A stretch of 64,000 nt of DNA from Vibrio sinaloensis (GCF_000808535.1 NZ_JWLV01000009.1:248001-312000), one strand, 5' to 3'. Shown: positions 21,681 to 30,685, counted from the stretch's first letter. Made by a program: numbers and translations. The notes: generated by a model from the letters alone, not told the origin.

Positions 21681-22289
21681 ATGGTACTAGTAGGTCGTCA
21701 AGCCCCAGATTTTACTGCTGCAGCTGTTCTAGGTAACGGTGAGATCGTTGATAACTTCAACTTCGCAGAGTTCACTAAAGGTAAGAAAGCAGTTGTTTTC
21801 TTCTACCCACTAGACTTCACTTTCGTTTGCCCATCAGAGCTAATCGCTTTTGACAACCGTCTAGCTGATTTCCAAGCTAAAGGCGTTGAAGTAATCGGTG
21901 TTTCTATCGATTCTCAATTCTCTCACAACGCATGGCGTAACACTGCTATCGAAGATGGCGGTATCGGTCAAGTTAAGTACCCACTAGTTGCTGACGTTAA
22001 GCACGAAATCTGTAAAGCATACGACGTTGAGCACCCAGAAGCAGGCGTAGCTTTCCGTGGTTCTTTCCTAATCGACGAAGACGGTCTAGTACGTCACCAA
22101 GTTGTTAACGACCTACCACTAGGCCGTAACATCGACGAAATGCTACGCATGGTAGACGCACTTAACTTCCACCAGAAGCACGGCGAAGTATGTCCTGCAC
22201 AATGGGAAGAAGGTAAAGCAGGTATGGACGCATCACCAAAAGGTGTTGCAGCGTTCCTATCTGAGCACGCATCAGACCTAAGCAAGTAA
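21681..22289 (+). CDS. Typical 2-Cys peroxiredoxin (AhpC/TSA family)
   Basis: This is a thiol peroxidase that reduces hydrogen peroxide and organic peroxides. The 202-residue protein has the peroxidatic Cys50 in FTFVCPSE and the resolving Cys171 in GEVCPAQW, which defines the typical 2-Cys class. The GGIG loop is present near residue 93, but no YF helix motif is clear at the C-terminus. It is read away from oxyR, so OxyR control is likely. The ribosome binding site is AGGAG. Codon use looks strongly biased, as in highly expressed genes. The electron donor is not encoded nearby. Confidence 0.93.
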   Translation: MVLVGRQAPDFTAAAVLGNGEIVDNFNFAEFTKGKKAVVFFYPLDFTFVCPSELIAFDNRLADFQAKGVEVIGVSIDSQFSHNAWRNTAIEDGGIGQVKYPLVADVKHEICKAYDVEHPEAGVAFRGSFLIDEDGLVRHQVVNDLPLGRNIDEMLRMVDALNFHQKHGEVCPAQWEEGKAGMDASPKGVAAFLSEHASDLSK

Positions 22290-22400
22290 TTGCTTAAACA
22301 CACCTAAGCTCAAAGGGTGTGATGGTTGGACGATATAAAGCTATAAGCACTAAGCGCGAAAAGCGCAACGCCAATCAGTTATAAGTAAAGTCTTAATCGA
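22290..22400 (+). ncRNA. Possible 3' UTR-derived small RNA after the peroxiredoxin gene
   Basis: An unusually long 3' UTR of about 110 bases separates the stop codon from a strong terminator. It contains a GCGC-GAAAA-GCGC hairpin (around 22356-22368). Vibrio species are known to process regulatory RNAs from 3' UTRs that end in Rho-independent terminators. There is no direct evidence for one here. Confidence 0.25.
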
Positions 22401-22401
22401 A

Positions 22402-22430
22402 AACCCGAAGCCATGCTTCGGGTTTTTTTA
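22402..22430 (+). terminator. Terminator of the peroxiredoxin transcript
   Basis: AACCCGAAG-CCATG-CTTCGGGTT is a perfect 9-bp hairpin, continued by five more T. Confidence 0.92.
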
Positions 22431-22619
22431 TACCCCTTTATGGGCCTATCCCTATATAGGCAGAAAGACAACATATCGCTAAAGAGACAAAAAATATCGG
22501 CTTACAGACTTTCTCGATTTCAGCCCTTTAAAGTCCCGATAGCTCTCTTTATGATGACTCTAACTTAATTTGAGAGAGCAACGACGCCCTCTAAGCAAAT
22601 ACAAACACGGAGATTCAAC

Positions 22620-23651
22620 ATGGCTTACTTTTCTCTTGCTTTTGGTACCGCGACTAAAAACCGCGACGGCAAAATCATTGAAGCATTTTTCCCAAACCCA
22701 GTACTAAACCCTGCTGATGCACTTGTTGACGCAGTAGCAAAAGTGGCAGGTTACGAGCAAGGCAACCAGGCGATCGAAATCTCTGCAGCGCAAAGTGCTG
22801 AACTTGCCGCAGCGTTTGAAGCAAACGGTGATAGCGCAAACGCGTCATTCGCAGCGAAAGCGGCAGAATCGGCTCAACCACTTGTGCTTGTTGTTCTTGC
22901 AACTGATGAAAAGCCAGCATCGGTAGCTGAAGGCTTCCTAAAACTACAACTTATCTCTAACCGTCTAGTTCAGCCACACGGCACAGTACTGGATGGTATC
23001 TTTGGCCTACTGCACAACATCGCGTGGACGAACGAAGGCCCAATCGACTTACCTGAACTTGCCGATCGTCAAATCGAAGCTCGCCTAGCGGGTCGCACAC
23101 TGTCTGTAGACTGTGTCGACAAGTTCCCTAAAATGGTGGATTACGTGGTGCCAGCTGGCGTTCGTATCGCTGACACGTCTCGCGTTCGTCTTGGCGCACA
23201 TGTGGGTGAAGGTACAACGGTAATGCACGAAGGCTTCATCAACTTCAATGCGGGTACCACTGGCGTAAGCATGGTTGAAGGTCGTATTTCTGCGGGTGTT
23301 GTCGTTGGTAACGGCTCAGATATCGGTGGCGGTGCCTCTATCATGGGCACACTATCTGGTGGCGGTACCGTGGTTGTGTCTATCGGTGAAAACTCACTGC
23401 TAGGCGCAAACGCAGGTCTTGGTTTCCCTCTAGGCGACCGTTGTACGGTTGAGTCTGGTCTATACGTAACTGCAGGCTCAAAAGTGCGCATGCTAGACTC
23501 TTCTGGCCAAGAAGTAGAAGTGGTTAAAGCGCGTGATCTTGCTGGCGTGTCTGATCTTCTATTCCGCCGCAACTCCGTGACGGGTCAAATTGAATGTCTT
23601 GCAAACAAATCAGCAGTTGAACTGAACAGTGAGCTTCACAGCAACAACTAA
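22620..23651 (+). CDS. dapD: Tetrahydrodipicolinate N-succinyltransferase DapD (long type)
   Basis: DapD transfers succinyl from succinyl-CoA to tetrahydrodipicolinate in the succinylase route to diaminopimelate and lysine. The 343-residue form is the longer class, distinct from the 274-residue E. coli type. It has a left-handed beta-helix region with repeated hexapeptides around residues 180-290 (RVRLGAHVGEGTTVMHEGFI, then NFNAGTTG). A purine-rich site (ACGGAGATT) precedes the ATG. The gene stands alone between two terminators. I saw no lysine riboswitch in the 190 bp upstream. Confidence 0.95.
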   Translation: MAYFSLAFGTATKNRDGKIIEAFFPNPVLNPADALVDAVAKVAGYEQGNQAIEISAAQSAELAAAFEANGDSANASFAAKAAESAQPLVLVVLATDEKPASVAEGFLKLQLISNRLVQPHGTVLDGIFGLLHNIAWTNEGPIDLPELADRQIEARLAGRTLSVDCVDKFPKMVDYVVPAGVRIADTSRVRLGAHVGEGTTVMHEGFINFNAGTTGVSMVEGRISAGVVVGNGSDIGGGASIMGTLSGGGTVVVSIGENSLLGANAGLGFPLGDRCTVESGLYVTAGSKVRMLDSSGQEVEVVKARDLAGVSDLLFRRNSVTGQIECLANKSAVELNSELHSNN

Positions 23652-23668
23652 TTCAGCATATCTGCTCT

Positions 23669-23706
23669 AAAAAATCCCCCTTTAGTGATCTGTTGGGGGA
23701 TTTTTT
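23669..23706. terminator. Bidirectional terminator between dapD and glpT
   Basis: AAAAAATCCCCC and GGGGGATTTTTT make a perfect 12-bp stem around a 14-base loop, with T tracts in both directions for these convergent genes. Confidence 0.9.
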
Positions 23707-23765
23707 GCTTAAGCCTCACGCTATGACGATAAGCGTCATTGCCGATGACGTTGTTTTATCTTCCA

Positions 23766-25130
23766 CTAGGCTAATGCCGCTTTCTCGCGAGCTTTTTGCT
23801 CATGGTGAGCACGCTCGCCTAAAAACGCATACGTCAGACACACAATCGAGGTAATACAAGAGCCGACTAGAATGATAAATCCACCATCCCAACCAAAGTG
23901 ATCAACCGTGTAACCCAAAATGGCGTTCGCCGCGACCGCACCACCAAGATAACCAAATAGCCCCGTTAAACCTGCCGCTGTCCCTGCTGCTTTTTTCGGT
24001 GCAAGCTCAAGCGCATAAAGACCAATCAGCATCACAGGTCCATAAATTAAGAAACCAATCGCCACCAATGCCATCATATCAACAGTCGGGTTGCCTGCTG
24101 GGTTAAACCAGTAAACCAAGACAGCAAACGTCACTAACACCATAAACAAAATACCTGCAGGTGCACGACGGCCTTTGAATAGTTTGTCTGAGATCCAACC
24201 ACAAAGAAGTGTGCCAGGAATCCCCGCCCATTCGTACAAGAAGTAGGCCCAAGATGATTTATCGACCGAGAAATCTTTCGCCTCTTTTAGGTAGACAGGC
24301 GCCCAGTCCAAGACACCGTAGCGAATCAAATAGACAAACGCATTGGCAATCGCGATCGACCACAGTAATTTGTTAGAGAATACGTATTTGAAGAAGATCT
24401 CTTTTGCCGTCATCTCCGTCTCATGTGACTTGTCGTAGTCATCTGGATAATCATTTTTATGTTCTTCAATAGGAGGAAGTCCGCAAGACTGAGGTGTATC
24501 GCGAACCGTGAGCCAGATAAAGACAGCAACGAGAGTGGCAAAGAAGGCGGGAACATAGAAAGCAGTACGCCAATCATCGTTGAAGGCCCAAAGACCAAGA
24601 ATAAACAGTGGACCAATCAAACCACCACCGACGTTATGAGCAACGTTCCAAACCGATACAATCTCGCCCCGCTCTTTACGTGACCACCAGTGAACCATGG
24701 TTCGTCCACATGCAGGCCACCCCATGCCTTGCACCCAGCCGTTGATAAAAAGCAGAATGAACATCGCAGTAATGCTGCCCGTCGCCCATGGCATAAAGCC
24801 AAAGCAGAACATAACCAAGGCCGACATTAACAAGCCACCACTCAAGAAGTAACGCGGATTCGAGCGATCAGACACGCTGCCCATTAAGAATTTTGACAAG
24901 CCATAAGCAATAGAAACGGCTGCTAGAGCCACACCAAGATCGCCGCGGCTAAACCCTTGTTCAATAAGATACGGCATCGCCAAGCTGAAGTTCTTCCGTA
25001 CTAGATAATAGCCTGCATAACCGACAAAAATGCCGATAAACAGTTGCCAACGTAGGCGCGAGTAGGCGCTATCGATCTTGTCTGCGGGCAAGCGATCGAT
25101 ATGCGCCTTAGGTTTAAAGATTCCAAACAT
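23766..25130 (-). CDS. glpT: Glycerol-3-phosphate transporter GlpT
   Basis: GlpT is an inner-membrane antiporter that imports glycerol-3-phosphate in exchange for phosphate. The 454-residue MFS protein has 12 predicted membrane segments and the organophosphate:phosphate antiporter signatures ([20 protein letters not shown] and [20 protein letters not shown]). It sits across the TetR block from glpF-glpK and shares a GlpR-like operator motif upstream (25170-25185), so it likely belongs to the same regulon. The related family members UhpT and PgtP are less likely given this context. Confidence 0.94.
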   Translation of the reverse strand: MFGIFKPKAHIDRLPADKIDSAYSRLRWQLFIGIFVGYAGYYLVRKNFSLAMPYLIEQGFSRGDLGVALAAVSIAYGLSKFLMGSVSDRSNPRYFLSGGLLMSALVMFCFGFMPWATGSITAMFILLFINGWVQGMGWPACGRTMVHWWSRKERGEIVSVWNVAHNVGGGLIGPLFILGLWAFNDDWRTAFYVPAFFATLVAVFIWLTVRDTPQSCGLPPIEEHKNDYPDDYDKSHETEMTAKEIFFKYVFSNKLLWSIAIANAFVYLIRYGVLDWAPVYLKEAKDFSVDKSSWAYFLYEWAGIPGTLLCGWISDKLFKGRRAPAGILFMVLVTFAVLVYWFNPAGNPTVDMMALVAIGFLIYGPVMLIGLYALELAPKKAAGTAAGLTGLFGYLGGAVAANAILGYTVDHFGWDGGFIILVGSCITSIVCLTYAFLGERAHHEQKAREKAALA

Positions 25131-25169
25131 AAAGGCCTCATTATAATTTTGAGCGATGGTAGGAGATTA

Positions 25170-25185
25170 AAACTCGAACGAGCAA
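25170..25185 (-). promoter_or_regulatory. GlpR-like operator upstream of glpT
   Basis: The minus strand reads TTGCTCGTTCGAGTTT, sharing the GCTCGTTCG core with a site upstream of glpD and the related GCTCGAACG upstream of glpF. A second element, GTTCGAAAACAT, follows at about 25198-25209. Confidence 0.5.
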
Positions 25186-25421
25186 AAACAACTTTCGTTC
25201 GAAAACATGCGCATTCTATTTGAAAATCAATCGCTTTCTGTGACAAATGTTGCATAACAATTAAATTTAAGTAAAAACAGAATGTTAAGTACCTCTTTTA
25301 AGGGCAGCATTCCACTTCTAACAGAATTCGTTACTATCTTTACTCATCGAAAGCGAGCAAACGAATCCTTTCCCTGCGAATCATCATCAATAATGCGCAT
25401 CCAAAGCACACGTAAGAAAGC

Positions 25422-25450
25422 AAAAAAGGCCTCATGATATTGAGACCTTT
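25422..25450 (-). terminator. Terminator after the DUF2867 gene
   Basis: On the minus strand AAAGGTCTCA-ATATCA-TGAGGCCTTT forms a 10-bp stem with one G-U pair, followed by more T residues. Confidence 0.8.
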
Positions 25451-25487
25451 CACTTGCAGCTTGCGGTTTAATTCGCTCTATTGGGCG

Positions 25488-25997
25488 CTAATCTATCGAT
25501 TCTAAACGTGAAAGCGCTCCTCTCACACTGGCTAGAGCTATCACCTTATGAAAGGGAATGATCGCCATTAAGTAGACGCGACCAACCAAACTGTTCGTGT
25601 TGACTAATGTAGATAGGGTGAAGTGCCCAGCATCACTTTTCAGCAGCGATAGACTCACCTGCATATGTTTGTCTTCACTGGTGCAAATCACCTCCTCTTC
25701 AGACAACCACTCAACGCGGTGTAAGCCATTCGTGCATTGCTGCTCAAGCATCTCGACAGTGAGCGCCTCTAAGCGTGGTGAAACCGCAAAACCCAACGGC
25801 TTGACCAAACGGTTTCTTAACGCCATCAAGGTTTCAACAAATTGAGGAAGACGACCAAAAATATCGACATAAACCTCGGCAGGGCTGCGATCTTGGTCGG
25901 TGAGTGTAAAACTCAAACTATCGCTAAAGCCATGTTTTTCCTGCCGCCCGAAGAGGCGACTTTTGCTTGGAATATCTCCTGAAACGATACAACTCAT
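25488..25997 (-). CDS. DUF2867 family protein
   Basis: The 169-residue protein looks like DUF2867, a family often found fused or next to NAD-dependent epimerase-like proteins. The C-terminal part (HFTLSTLVNTNSLVGRVYLM, then AIIPFHKVIALASVRGAL) is the most characteristic stretch. Function is unknown. Its ATG overlaps the stop of the upstream small membrane protein gene as ATGA (25994-25997), so the two are translationally coupled. The TetR-type gene is read away from this pair and probably represses it. Confidence 0.75.
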   Translation of the reverse strand: MSCIVSGDIPSKSRLFGRQEKHGFSDSLSFTLTDQDRSPAEVYVDIFGRLPQFVETLMALRNRLVKPLGFAVSPRLEALTVEMLEQQCTNGLHRVEWLSEEEVICTSEDKHMQVSLSLLKSDAGHFTLSTLVNTNSLVGRVYLMAIIPFHKVIALASVRGALSRLESID

Positions 25998-26191
25998 ACG
26001 CTTTCCTTAACCATTTTCATGATCGCAGAGCGTACTTCTGGGCCACCAATAATGGCCAAAAACATCAGAGCGCCCGGGATCAGCACCAACATAAGTAAAG
26101 GACGTAAAAGATAAGAAAAACAAAAAAGCCCAGGGATAAAGATCAGCCACCGACACAGCAAAATGGCAAACGTTCGAAGCATACTTTCCAT
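25994..26191 (-). CDS. Small membrane protein, function unknown
   Basis: The product is 65 residues and mostly hydrophobic, with two likely membrane segments (FAILLCRWLIFIPGLFCFSY and LLMLVLIPGALMFLAIIGG) and a short charged C-terminus. I do not recognise the family. It is the first gene of a pair with the DUF2867 gene, with a 4-base ATGA overlap. Its start lies 20 bases from the first of two palindromes that look like the operator of the divergent TetR gene. A competing frame at 26007-26198 lacks this coupling. Confidence 0.65.
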   Translation of the reverse strand: MESMLRTFAILLCRWLIFIPGLFCFSYLLRPLLMLVLIPGALMFLAIIGGPEVRSAIMKMVKESV

Positions 26192-26210
26192 GAATCACCT
26201 CAACAAAAAA

Positions 26211-26244
26211 TGAGCACGCTCAATTTTATAAATGAGCGCGCTCA
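26211..26244. promoter_or_regulatory. Twin 12-bp palindromes, probable TetR-type operator
   Basis: TGAGCACGCTCA (26211-26222) and TGAGCGCGCTCA (26233-26244) are near-identical palindromes whose centres are 22 bases apart, two helical turns. They lie between the small membrane protein gene and the divergent TetR gene. This is the usual layout for an autoregulating TetR repressor that binds as a pair of dimers. Confidence 0.7.
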
Positions 26245-26299
26245 GTTTGTCAATAACCAGCACAAAGAGTATGATTCGAGCAAAGGAATTAATCCTGAG

Positions 26300-26830
26300 A
26301 TGATGATGAGCAAACGCGAACAAACGAGACAAAAAATTCTTACATCAGCATGGCAACTGTTTGAGCAGCAAGGCTATCAGGAGACGTCTACCCGACAAAT
26401 TGCTCGGCACGCAGGGGTTGCAGATGGCACTGTGTTCAGCCACTTTGAGACCAAATTGGCGATTTTACGTGAAGGGATGGTTAATCAACTTGCTGCCCTA
26501 TCGCACCAAGCGCTACCTTTGCCGAGTCAAGATCCGATTGAGTTAGGAATGCAGTTTGCGAAAGCCTATTACAGCTACTATTTTGCCAACATTAATCTCA
26601 GCAAAGCACTGCTCAAAGAAGTGATTTGGGACATGGACTACTATCAATCATTTAATCAAGCGCTGTTTGACCAAGCAGAGCTTCCTGAATCTGTCCAAAG
26701 TAAGATCCCACTTATCCTCGATTGTTATTTTATGACCTTGATAAAGCACTTGAGTAAGCCAGCACCAAATGTGGAGATGGCACTCAACGAACTTCGCGCT
26801 AAATATCAGCAGTTGATTGATTATCGCTAA
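26300..26830 (+). CDS. TetR family transcriptional regulator
   Basis: The 176-residue protein has an N-terminal TetR helix-turn-helix (REQTRQKILTSAWQLFEQQG, then STRQIARHAGVADGTVFSHF). The C-terminal ligand domain is unrecognised. The frame is open from 26210, but the twin palindrome at 26211-26244 would then lie inside the coding region. I therefore place the start at the cluster of three ATG codons beginning at 26300, just before the conserved KREQTRQKIL. Likely targets are itself and the divergent small membrane/DUF2867 pair. The ligand is unknown. Confidence 0.8.
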   Translation: MMMSKREQTRQKILTSAWQLFEQQGYQETSTRQIARHAGVADGTVFSHFETKLAILREGMVNQLAALSHQALPLPSQDPIELGMQFAKAYYSYYFANINLSKALLKEVIWDMDYYQSFNQALFDQAELPESVQSKIPLILDCYFMTLIKHLSKPAPNVEMALNELRAKYQQLIDYR

Positions 26831-26932
26831 GTCCCCTCCCCTTCGCTTTCCATTACGCTCGATCGCACTCTCTTTGGTATGACCAGTTACCACCATCTTC
26901 TGGTCAAACTTTTCCCAAACGGCTTTTGTTCT

Positions 26933-26948
26933 TGTAACCAAGGTCACA
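26933..26948. promoter_or_regulatory. CRP-like site upstream of glpFK
   Basis: TGTAACCAAGGTCACA matches the CRP pattern TGTGA-N6-TCACA at 9 of 10 defined positions. Catabolite control of glycerol genes is well known. The site is about 310 bases from the glpF ATG, which is far for a simple promoter. Confidence 0.45.
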
Positions 26949-26984
26949 AGCAAGCAACAGTCACTCCCATTTAAGGTTAGAAAA

Positions 26985-27009
26985 ATGTAACATATACAGC
27001 ATGTTACAT
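26985..27009. repeat. Perfect 9-bp inverted repeat upstream of glpF
   Basis: ATGTAACAT and ATGTTACAT are exact reverse complements separated by ATACAGC. There is no T tract. It is either an operator for an unknown factor or an RNA hairpin. Confidence 0.6.
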
Positions 27010-27142
27010 CTAAACCACTCGTTAAGCGCACCCAAACCAAAGCCTAACCGCATTGACTTAGCGGTCAATTTACTGCCCGAACGTAAAATGTTCGAAAACA
27101 CCAACTTCATTAACAAAAAAACCACTTTAATTTATCAAAATG

Positions 27143-27183
27143 ATGCTCGAACGCTCATTTTTGAAGATTGTTTATTTTCGAAT
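27143..27183 (+). promoter_or_regulatory. GlpR-like operators upstream of glpF
   Basis: ATGCTCGAACGCTCAT (27143-27158) resembles the site before glpD (ATGCTCGTTCGCTCAA). TTATTTTCGAAT (27172-27183) recurs exactly before glpR (29811-29822). The TCG/CGA cores fit the GlpR operator family. Confidence 0.5.
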
Positions 27184-27254
27184 TGATCTAAATGTGCAGA
27201 ATGTGCGTTGTGCCAAACGATTACGCACACAAATGGAACAAAAGGACTCTTACT

Positions 27255-28106
27255 ATGAATAATAAACAACCCTCTCTATTTGGAGAGTGCCTGTCCGAGT
27301 TTATCGGCACAGGATTACTGATCTTTTTTGGCGTTGGCTGTGTTGCTGCTCTGGTTCTAACCGGCGCACAATTCGGTCAATGGGAAATAAGCATTGTATG
27401 GGGCTTTGGTGTTGCCATTGCGATTTACTGTACAGCGGGCGTCTCTGGGGCTCATATCAACCCAGCGGTCACCATCGCACTTGCTGCCTTTCATGGCTTT
27501 GATAAGGCGAAAGTCGTGCCTTATATCATTTCACAACTGCTAGGCGCATTTTGCTCAGCGGCATTGGTCTACGCTCTCTACAGCAACCTGTTCACCGATT
27601 ATGAAGTAGCGCAGGGCTTCGCACGAAGCAGCCAAGAAGCGCTCTCTACCGCAGGCATTTTCTCGACATACCCACACGCTTCACTCTCTTTCTTTGGCGC
27701 TTTTGCTGTGGAATTTGTCATCACTGCTGTTCTTATGTTCGTGATTCTTGCGTTGGGCGACGAAAGCAATGGCGCTTCACGTGGTGCGATGAACCCGTTA
27801 CTAATTGGTATCCTCATCGCGGTGATTGGCGGCTCGCTTGGTCCACTGACTGGCTTCGCCATGAACCCAGCTCGTGACTTTGCTCCTAAGTTATTTGCCT
27901 ACTTCGCTGGTTGGGATTACGCACTATCAGGTGCGAAGGACATTCCATACTTTATTGTCCCTATCCTTGCTCCTATCGCGGGTGCCTGTTTTGGTGGTTG
28001 GTTGTATCCAAAAGCTATCGCGGCGTACCTTCCTCAAGAAGGCCATGGCTGTACCATTCCAAACCAATGTGACACAGAAGAAGACGCACAAGAAGCTCGC
28101 GCGTAA
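27255..28106 (+). CDS. glpF: Glycerol uptake facilitator GlpF
   Basis: GlpF is an aquaglyceroporin channel for glycerol in the inner membrane. The 283-residue protein has six membrane segments and both pore half-helix motifs, HINPAVT and MNPARDFAPK. The Asp after the second NPAR supports glycerol over water selectivity. I chose the ATG at 27255 (MNNKQPSLFGECLSEFIG), preceded by AAAGGA; the frame is open 21 codons further upstream without a good site. glpK follows 56 bases later, so this is a glpF-glpK operon. Confidence 0.95.
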   Translation: MNNKQPSLFGECLSEFIGTGLLIFFGVGCVAALVLTGAQFGQWEISIVWGFGVAIAIYCTAGVSGAHINPAVTIALAAFHGFDKAKVVPYIISQLLGAFCSAALVYALYSNLFTDYEVAQGFARSSQEALSTAGIFSTYPHASLSFFGAFAVEFVITAVLMFVILALGDESNGASRGAMNPLLIGILIAVIGGSLGPLTGFAMNPARDFAPKLFAYFAGWDYALSGAKDIPYFIVPILAPIAGACFGGWLYPKAIAAYLPQEGHGCTIPNQCDTEEDAQEARA

Positions 28107-28162
28107 CCTATCTGCCCTGTATTAACTAAAATAGAAATAATGAAACAAAAAGGATTCTTACC

Positions 28163-29683
28163 ATGACCGAGCAAAAGTACATTGTCGCCCTAGACCAAGG
28201 CACAACAAGCTCTCGCGCCGTAATCCTAGATCACGATGCGAACATCGTCAGCGTCGCGCAGCGTGAATTCACACAGATCTACCCAAAAGCAGGCTGGGTA
28301 GAACATGATCCTCTTGAGATTTGGGCAACCCAAAGCTCTACCTTAGTCGAAGCACTGGCTAAAACGGGTATCCGCTCAGATCAACTCGCAGGTATTGGTA
28401 TTACTAACCAGCGTGAAACCACCATTGTCTGGAACAAAGAGACAGGCAAACCAGTTTACAACGCCATCGTATGGCAATGTCGACGCACAGCAGATATCTG
28501 TGAGTCGCTCAAAGAGAAAGGGCTAGAAAGCTACGTTCGAGACAACACGGGCTTGGTGCTCGACCCGTACTTCTCTGGCACCAAAGTGAAATGGATTCTT
28601 GATAACGTTGAAGGCGCACGTGAAGATGCACAAGCAGGCAAACTTCTGTTTGGTACTGTCGATACTTGGCTTGTCTGGAAAATGACCCAAGGCCGCGTGC
28701 ACGTAACCGACTACACTAACGCATCGCGTACTATGCTGTTCAACATCAATGACTTGTGTTGGGATCAGAAAATGCTCGACGAGCTGGACATTCCAATGTC
28801 GATGATGCCAGAAGTTAAACGCTCGTCGGAAATTTACGGTCAAACGAACATCGGTGGTAAAGGAGGAACACGTATTCCTATCGCCGGTATTGCAGGTGAC
28901 CAACAAGCTGCCTTGTATGGCCAAATGTGTGTTGAAGCTGGTCAAGCGAAAAACACCTACGGAACAGGTTGCTTCTTGTTAATGAATACAGGCCAAGAAA
29001 AAGTCACATCCAGCAATGGACTCCTTACTACCCTAGCTTGTGGCCCAGCTGGTGAACCGGCTTATGCATTAGAAGGCGCGGTATTTATGGGTGGTGCATC
29101 CATCCAGTGGCTACGAGATGAAATGAAGCTGCTTGCCGATGCGAAAGACTCTGAGTATTTCGCGACAAAAGTAGACTCTTCTAACGGCGTGTATGTGGTA
29201 CCTGCGTTTACAGGACTAGGCGCACCATACTGGGACGCGTATGCTCGCGGAACCATTGTTGGCCTAACTCGTGGAGTAAGCTCTAATCACATCATTCGTG
29301 CGACGCTAGAAGGCATTGCCTACCAAACCCGCGACGTACTAGATGCGATGCAAGCAGACTCTGGGATCAAGCTCGCTAACCTTCGCGTTGATGGCGGCGC
29401 AGTGGCCAACAATTTCTTAATGCAGTTCCAATCCGACGTGTTAGATACCGAAGTACACCGACCAGAAGTCACCGAAGTAACCGCACTGGGCGCTGCTTAT
29501 CTAGCGGGCTTAGCAGTGGGCTACTGGAACAACATTGATGAACTTAAAAACAAAGCGGTGTTAGATCGCACCTTTATCCCGCACCACGATGAAGAGAAGC
29601 GAAACCGCCGCTATAAAGGTTGGAAGCGTGCTGTGAAATGTGCGCAAGTATGGTCAGAAATGCATAGCGAAGACGACGAGTAA
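28163..29683 (+). CDS. glpK: Glycerol kinase GlpK
   Basis: GlpK phosphorylates glycerol to glycerol-3-phosphate using ATP, trapping what enters through GlpF. The 506-residue FGGY-family enzyme starts with the phosphate-1 loop ([18 protein letters not shown]) and carries the substrate motif [15 protein letters not shown] and the late signature GLAVGYWNN. An AAAGGA ribosome binding site precedes the ATG. It is the second gene of the glpFK operon and is followed by a strong terminator. Confidence 0.97.
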   Translation: MTEQKYIVALDQGTTSSRAVILDHDANIVSVAQREFTQIYPKAGWVEHDPLEIWATQSSTLVEALAKTGIRSDQLAGIGITNQRETTIVWNKETGKPVYNAIVWQCRRTADICESLKEKGLESYVRDNTGLVLDPYFSGTKVKWILDNVEGAREDAQAGKLLFGTVDTWLVWKMTQGRVHVTDYTNASRTMLFNINDLCWDQKMLDELDIPMSMMPEVKRSSEIYGQTNIGGKGGTRIPIAGIAGDQQAALYGQMCVEAGQAKNTYGTGCFLLMNTGQEKVTSSNGLLTTLACGPAGEPAYALEGAVFMGGASIQWLRDEMKLLADAKDSEYFATKVDSSNGVYVVPAFTGLGAPYWDAYARGTIVGLTRGVSSNHIIRATLEGIAYQTRDVLDAMQADSGIKLANLRVDGGAVANNFLMQFQSDVLDTEVHRPEVTEVTALGAAYLAGLAVGYWNNIDELKNKAVLDRTFIPHHDEEKRNRRYKGWKRAVKCAQVWSEMHSEDDE

Positions 29684-29713
29684 CCCTCCTTTTCACTCAG
29701 CAACAGCGACATT

Positions 29714-29738
29714 GGGCACCTTAAGGGTGCCCTTTTTT
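29714..29738 (+). terminator. Terminator of glpFK
   Basis: GGGCACC-TTAAG-GGTGCCC is a perfect 7-bp hairpin followed by six T. Confidence 0.9.
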
Positions 29739-29810
29739 GCGTCCTCCCCCCGATTCCACTCATGCTTCGCTTCTCAGAACGAAAGAATTCGCGCACAATA
29801 GCGCGAGTTA

Positions 29811-29822
29811 TTATTTTCGAAT
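29811..29822. promoter_or_regulatory. GlpR-like element upstream of glpR
   Basis: TTATTTTCGAAT here is identical to 27172-27183 before glpF, and it is followed by AGCTCGAACA. It suggests autoregulation of glpR. Confidence 0.45.
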
Positions 29823-29847
29823 CAAGCTCGAACACAGGGAGCGACGA

Positions 29848-30615
29848 GTGAAGCAAATACCCAGGCATCAACAAATAATTGCCCTAGTTCAAAAACAAGG
29901 CTACGTGAGCACTGATGAACTCGTGGAAAAGTTCAATGTCAGTCCGCAAACCATTAGGCGAGATCTCAACGAACTTGCCGATGAGAACAAAATCCGCCGC
30001 TATCATGGCGGTGCGACCATTCCTTTGAGTTCAGAAAACACCTCTTATTCCGCGCGTAAGAACATGAACTTCAATGAAAAGGACGTGATCGCTGAAGAAG
30101 TGGTTAAGCACATTCCAGATGGCGCAACGCTGTTTATCGATATCGGTACCACACCTGAAGCCATCGCGCGTGCGCTGAGCAAAAGCCATAAACAGCTGCG
30201 TATCGTGACCAATAACCTTAACGTCGCGACCATTCTACTGCCTAACCCAGAGTTTAAAGTCATCCTTGCCGGTGGCGAGGTTCGTAACCGTGACGGTGGT
30301 ATCGTCGGTGAAGCGACACTCGACTTCATTAAGCAGTTTCGACTTGATTTCGGCATTCTCGGCATCAGTGGTATTGATTTCGATGGCTCACTGCTCGATT
30401 TCGACTACCACGAAGTGCGAGTCAAGCAGGCGATCATCGAAAACAGTCGCAGCGTATTTCTTGCGGTCGATCACACCAAATTTGGCCGCAACGCAATGGT
30501 CAAACTGGGCAATATTTCTCAGCTGCATATGCTCTTTACTAACAAGCAACCGCCAAAAGAGATCCTCACAATACTGCAGGAAAACGCAATCCCGCTTGAA
30601 GTGATCAGCGAGTAA
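29848..30615 (+). CDS. glpR: Glycerol-3-phosphate regulon repressor GlpR (DeoR family)
   Basis: GlpR represses glp genes and is released by glycerol-3-phosphate. The 255-residue protein begins MKQIPRHQQIIALVQKQGYV and has the DeoR helix-turn-helix (VSTDELVEKFNVSPQTIRRD) followed by the sugar-phosphate-binding domain (FIDIGTTPEAIARAL). The start is a GTG at 29848, chosen because AGGGAG lies just upstream and the product then matches the E. coli length (252). The frame is open further upstream without conserved sequence. It lies between glpFK and glpD, and all three units share operator-like motifs. Confidence 0.95.
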   Translation: MKQIPRHQQIIALVQKQGYVSTDELVEKFNVSPQTIRRDLNELADENKIRRYHGGATIPLSSENTSYSARKNMNFNEKDVIAEEVVKHIPDGATLFIDIGTTPEAIARALSKSHKQLRIVTNNLNVATILLPNPEFKVILAGGEVRNRDGGIVGEATLDFIKQFRLDFGILGISGIDFDGSLLDFDYHEVRVKQAIIENSRSVFLAVDHTKFGRNAMVKLGNISQLHMLFTNKQPPKEILTILQENAIPLEVISE

Positions 30616-30656
30616 GCACATTTCACACAGACTCATTACTTTTTAACCTTATTGAA

Positions 30657-30685
30657 ACCTTTGTCGGCAGACGAAGGTTTTTTTT
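30657..30685 (+). terminator. Terminator after glpR
   Basis: ACCTTTGTC-GGCA-GACGAAGGT forms a 9-bp stem with one G-U pair and runs into a T tract. Confidence 0.85.

Larger units (their letters stand above)
25131..25487. other. Intergenic region between glpT and the DUF2867 gene
   Basis: It holds the glpT promoter region with GlpR-like elements between 25170 and 25215, and the DUF2867 gene's terminator at 25422-25450. I see no gene between them. Confidence 0.6.
26831..27254. other. Control region upstream of glpF
   Basis: No gene is evident. It contains a CRP-like site (26933-26948), a perfect 9-bp inverted repeat (26985-27009) and GlpR-like elements (ATGTTCGAAAACA near 27088; 27143-27158; 27172-27183). 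The short frames here are not convincing. Confidence 0.6.

Noticed and set aside
22431..22619. Lysine riboswitch upstream of dapD
   Set aside because: The 190-bp region lacks the recognisable conserved L-box elements, and no terminator/antiterminator pair was seen.
26210..26299. Upstream extension of the TetR gene
   Set aside because: It would place the twin palindromic operator inside the coding sequence and adds 30 residues not seen in TetR proteins.
27001..27186. 61-residue plus-strand frame upstream of glpF
   Set aside because: It overlaps the inverted repeat and GlpR-like elements and shows no family, ribosome binding site or codon bias.
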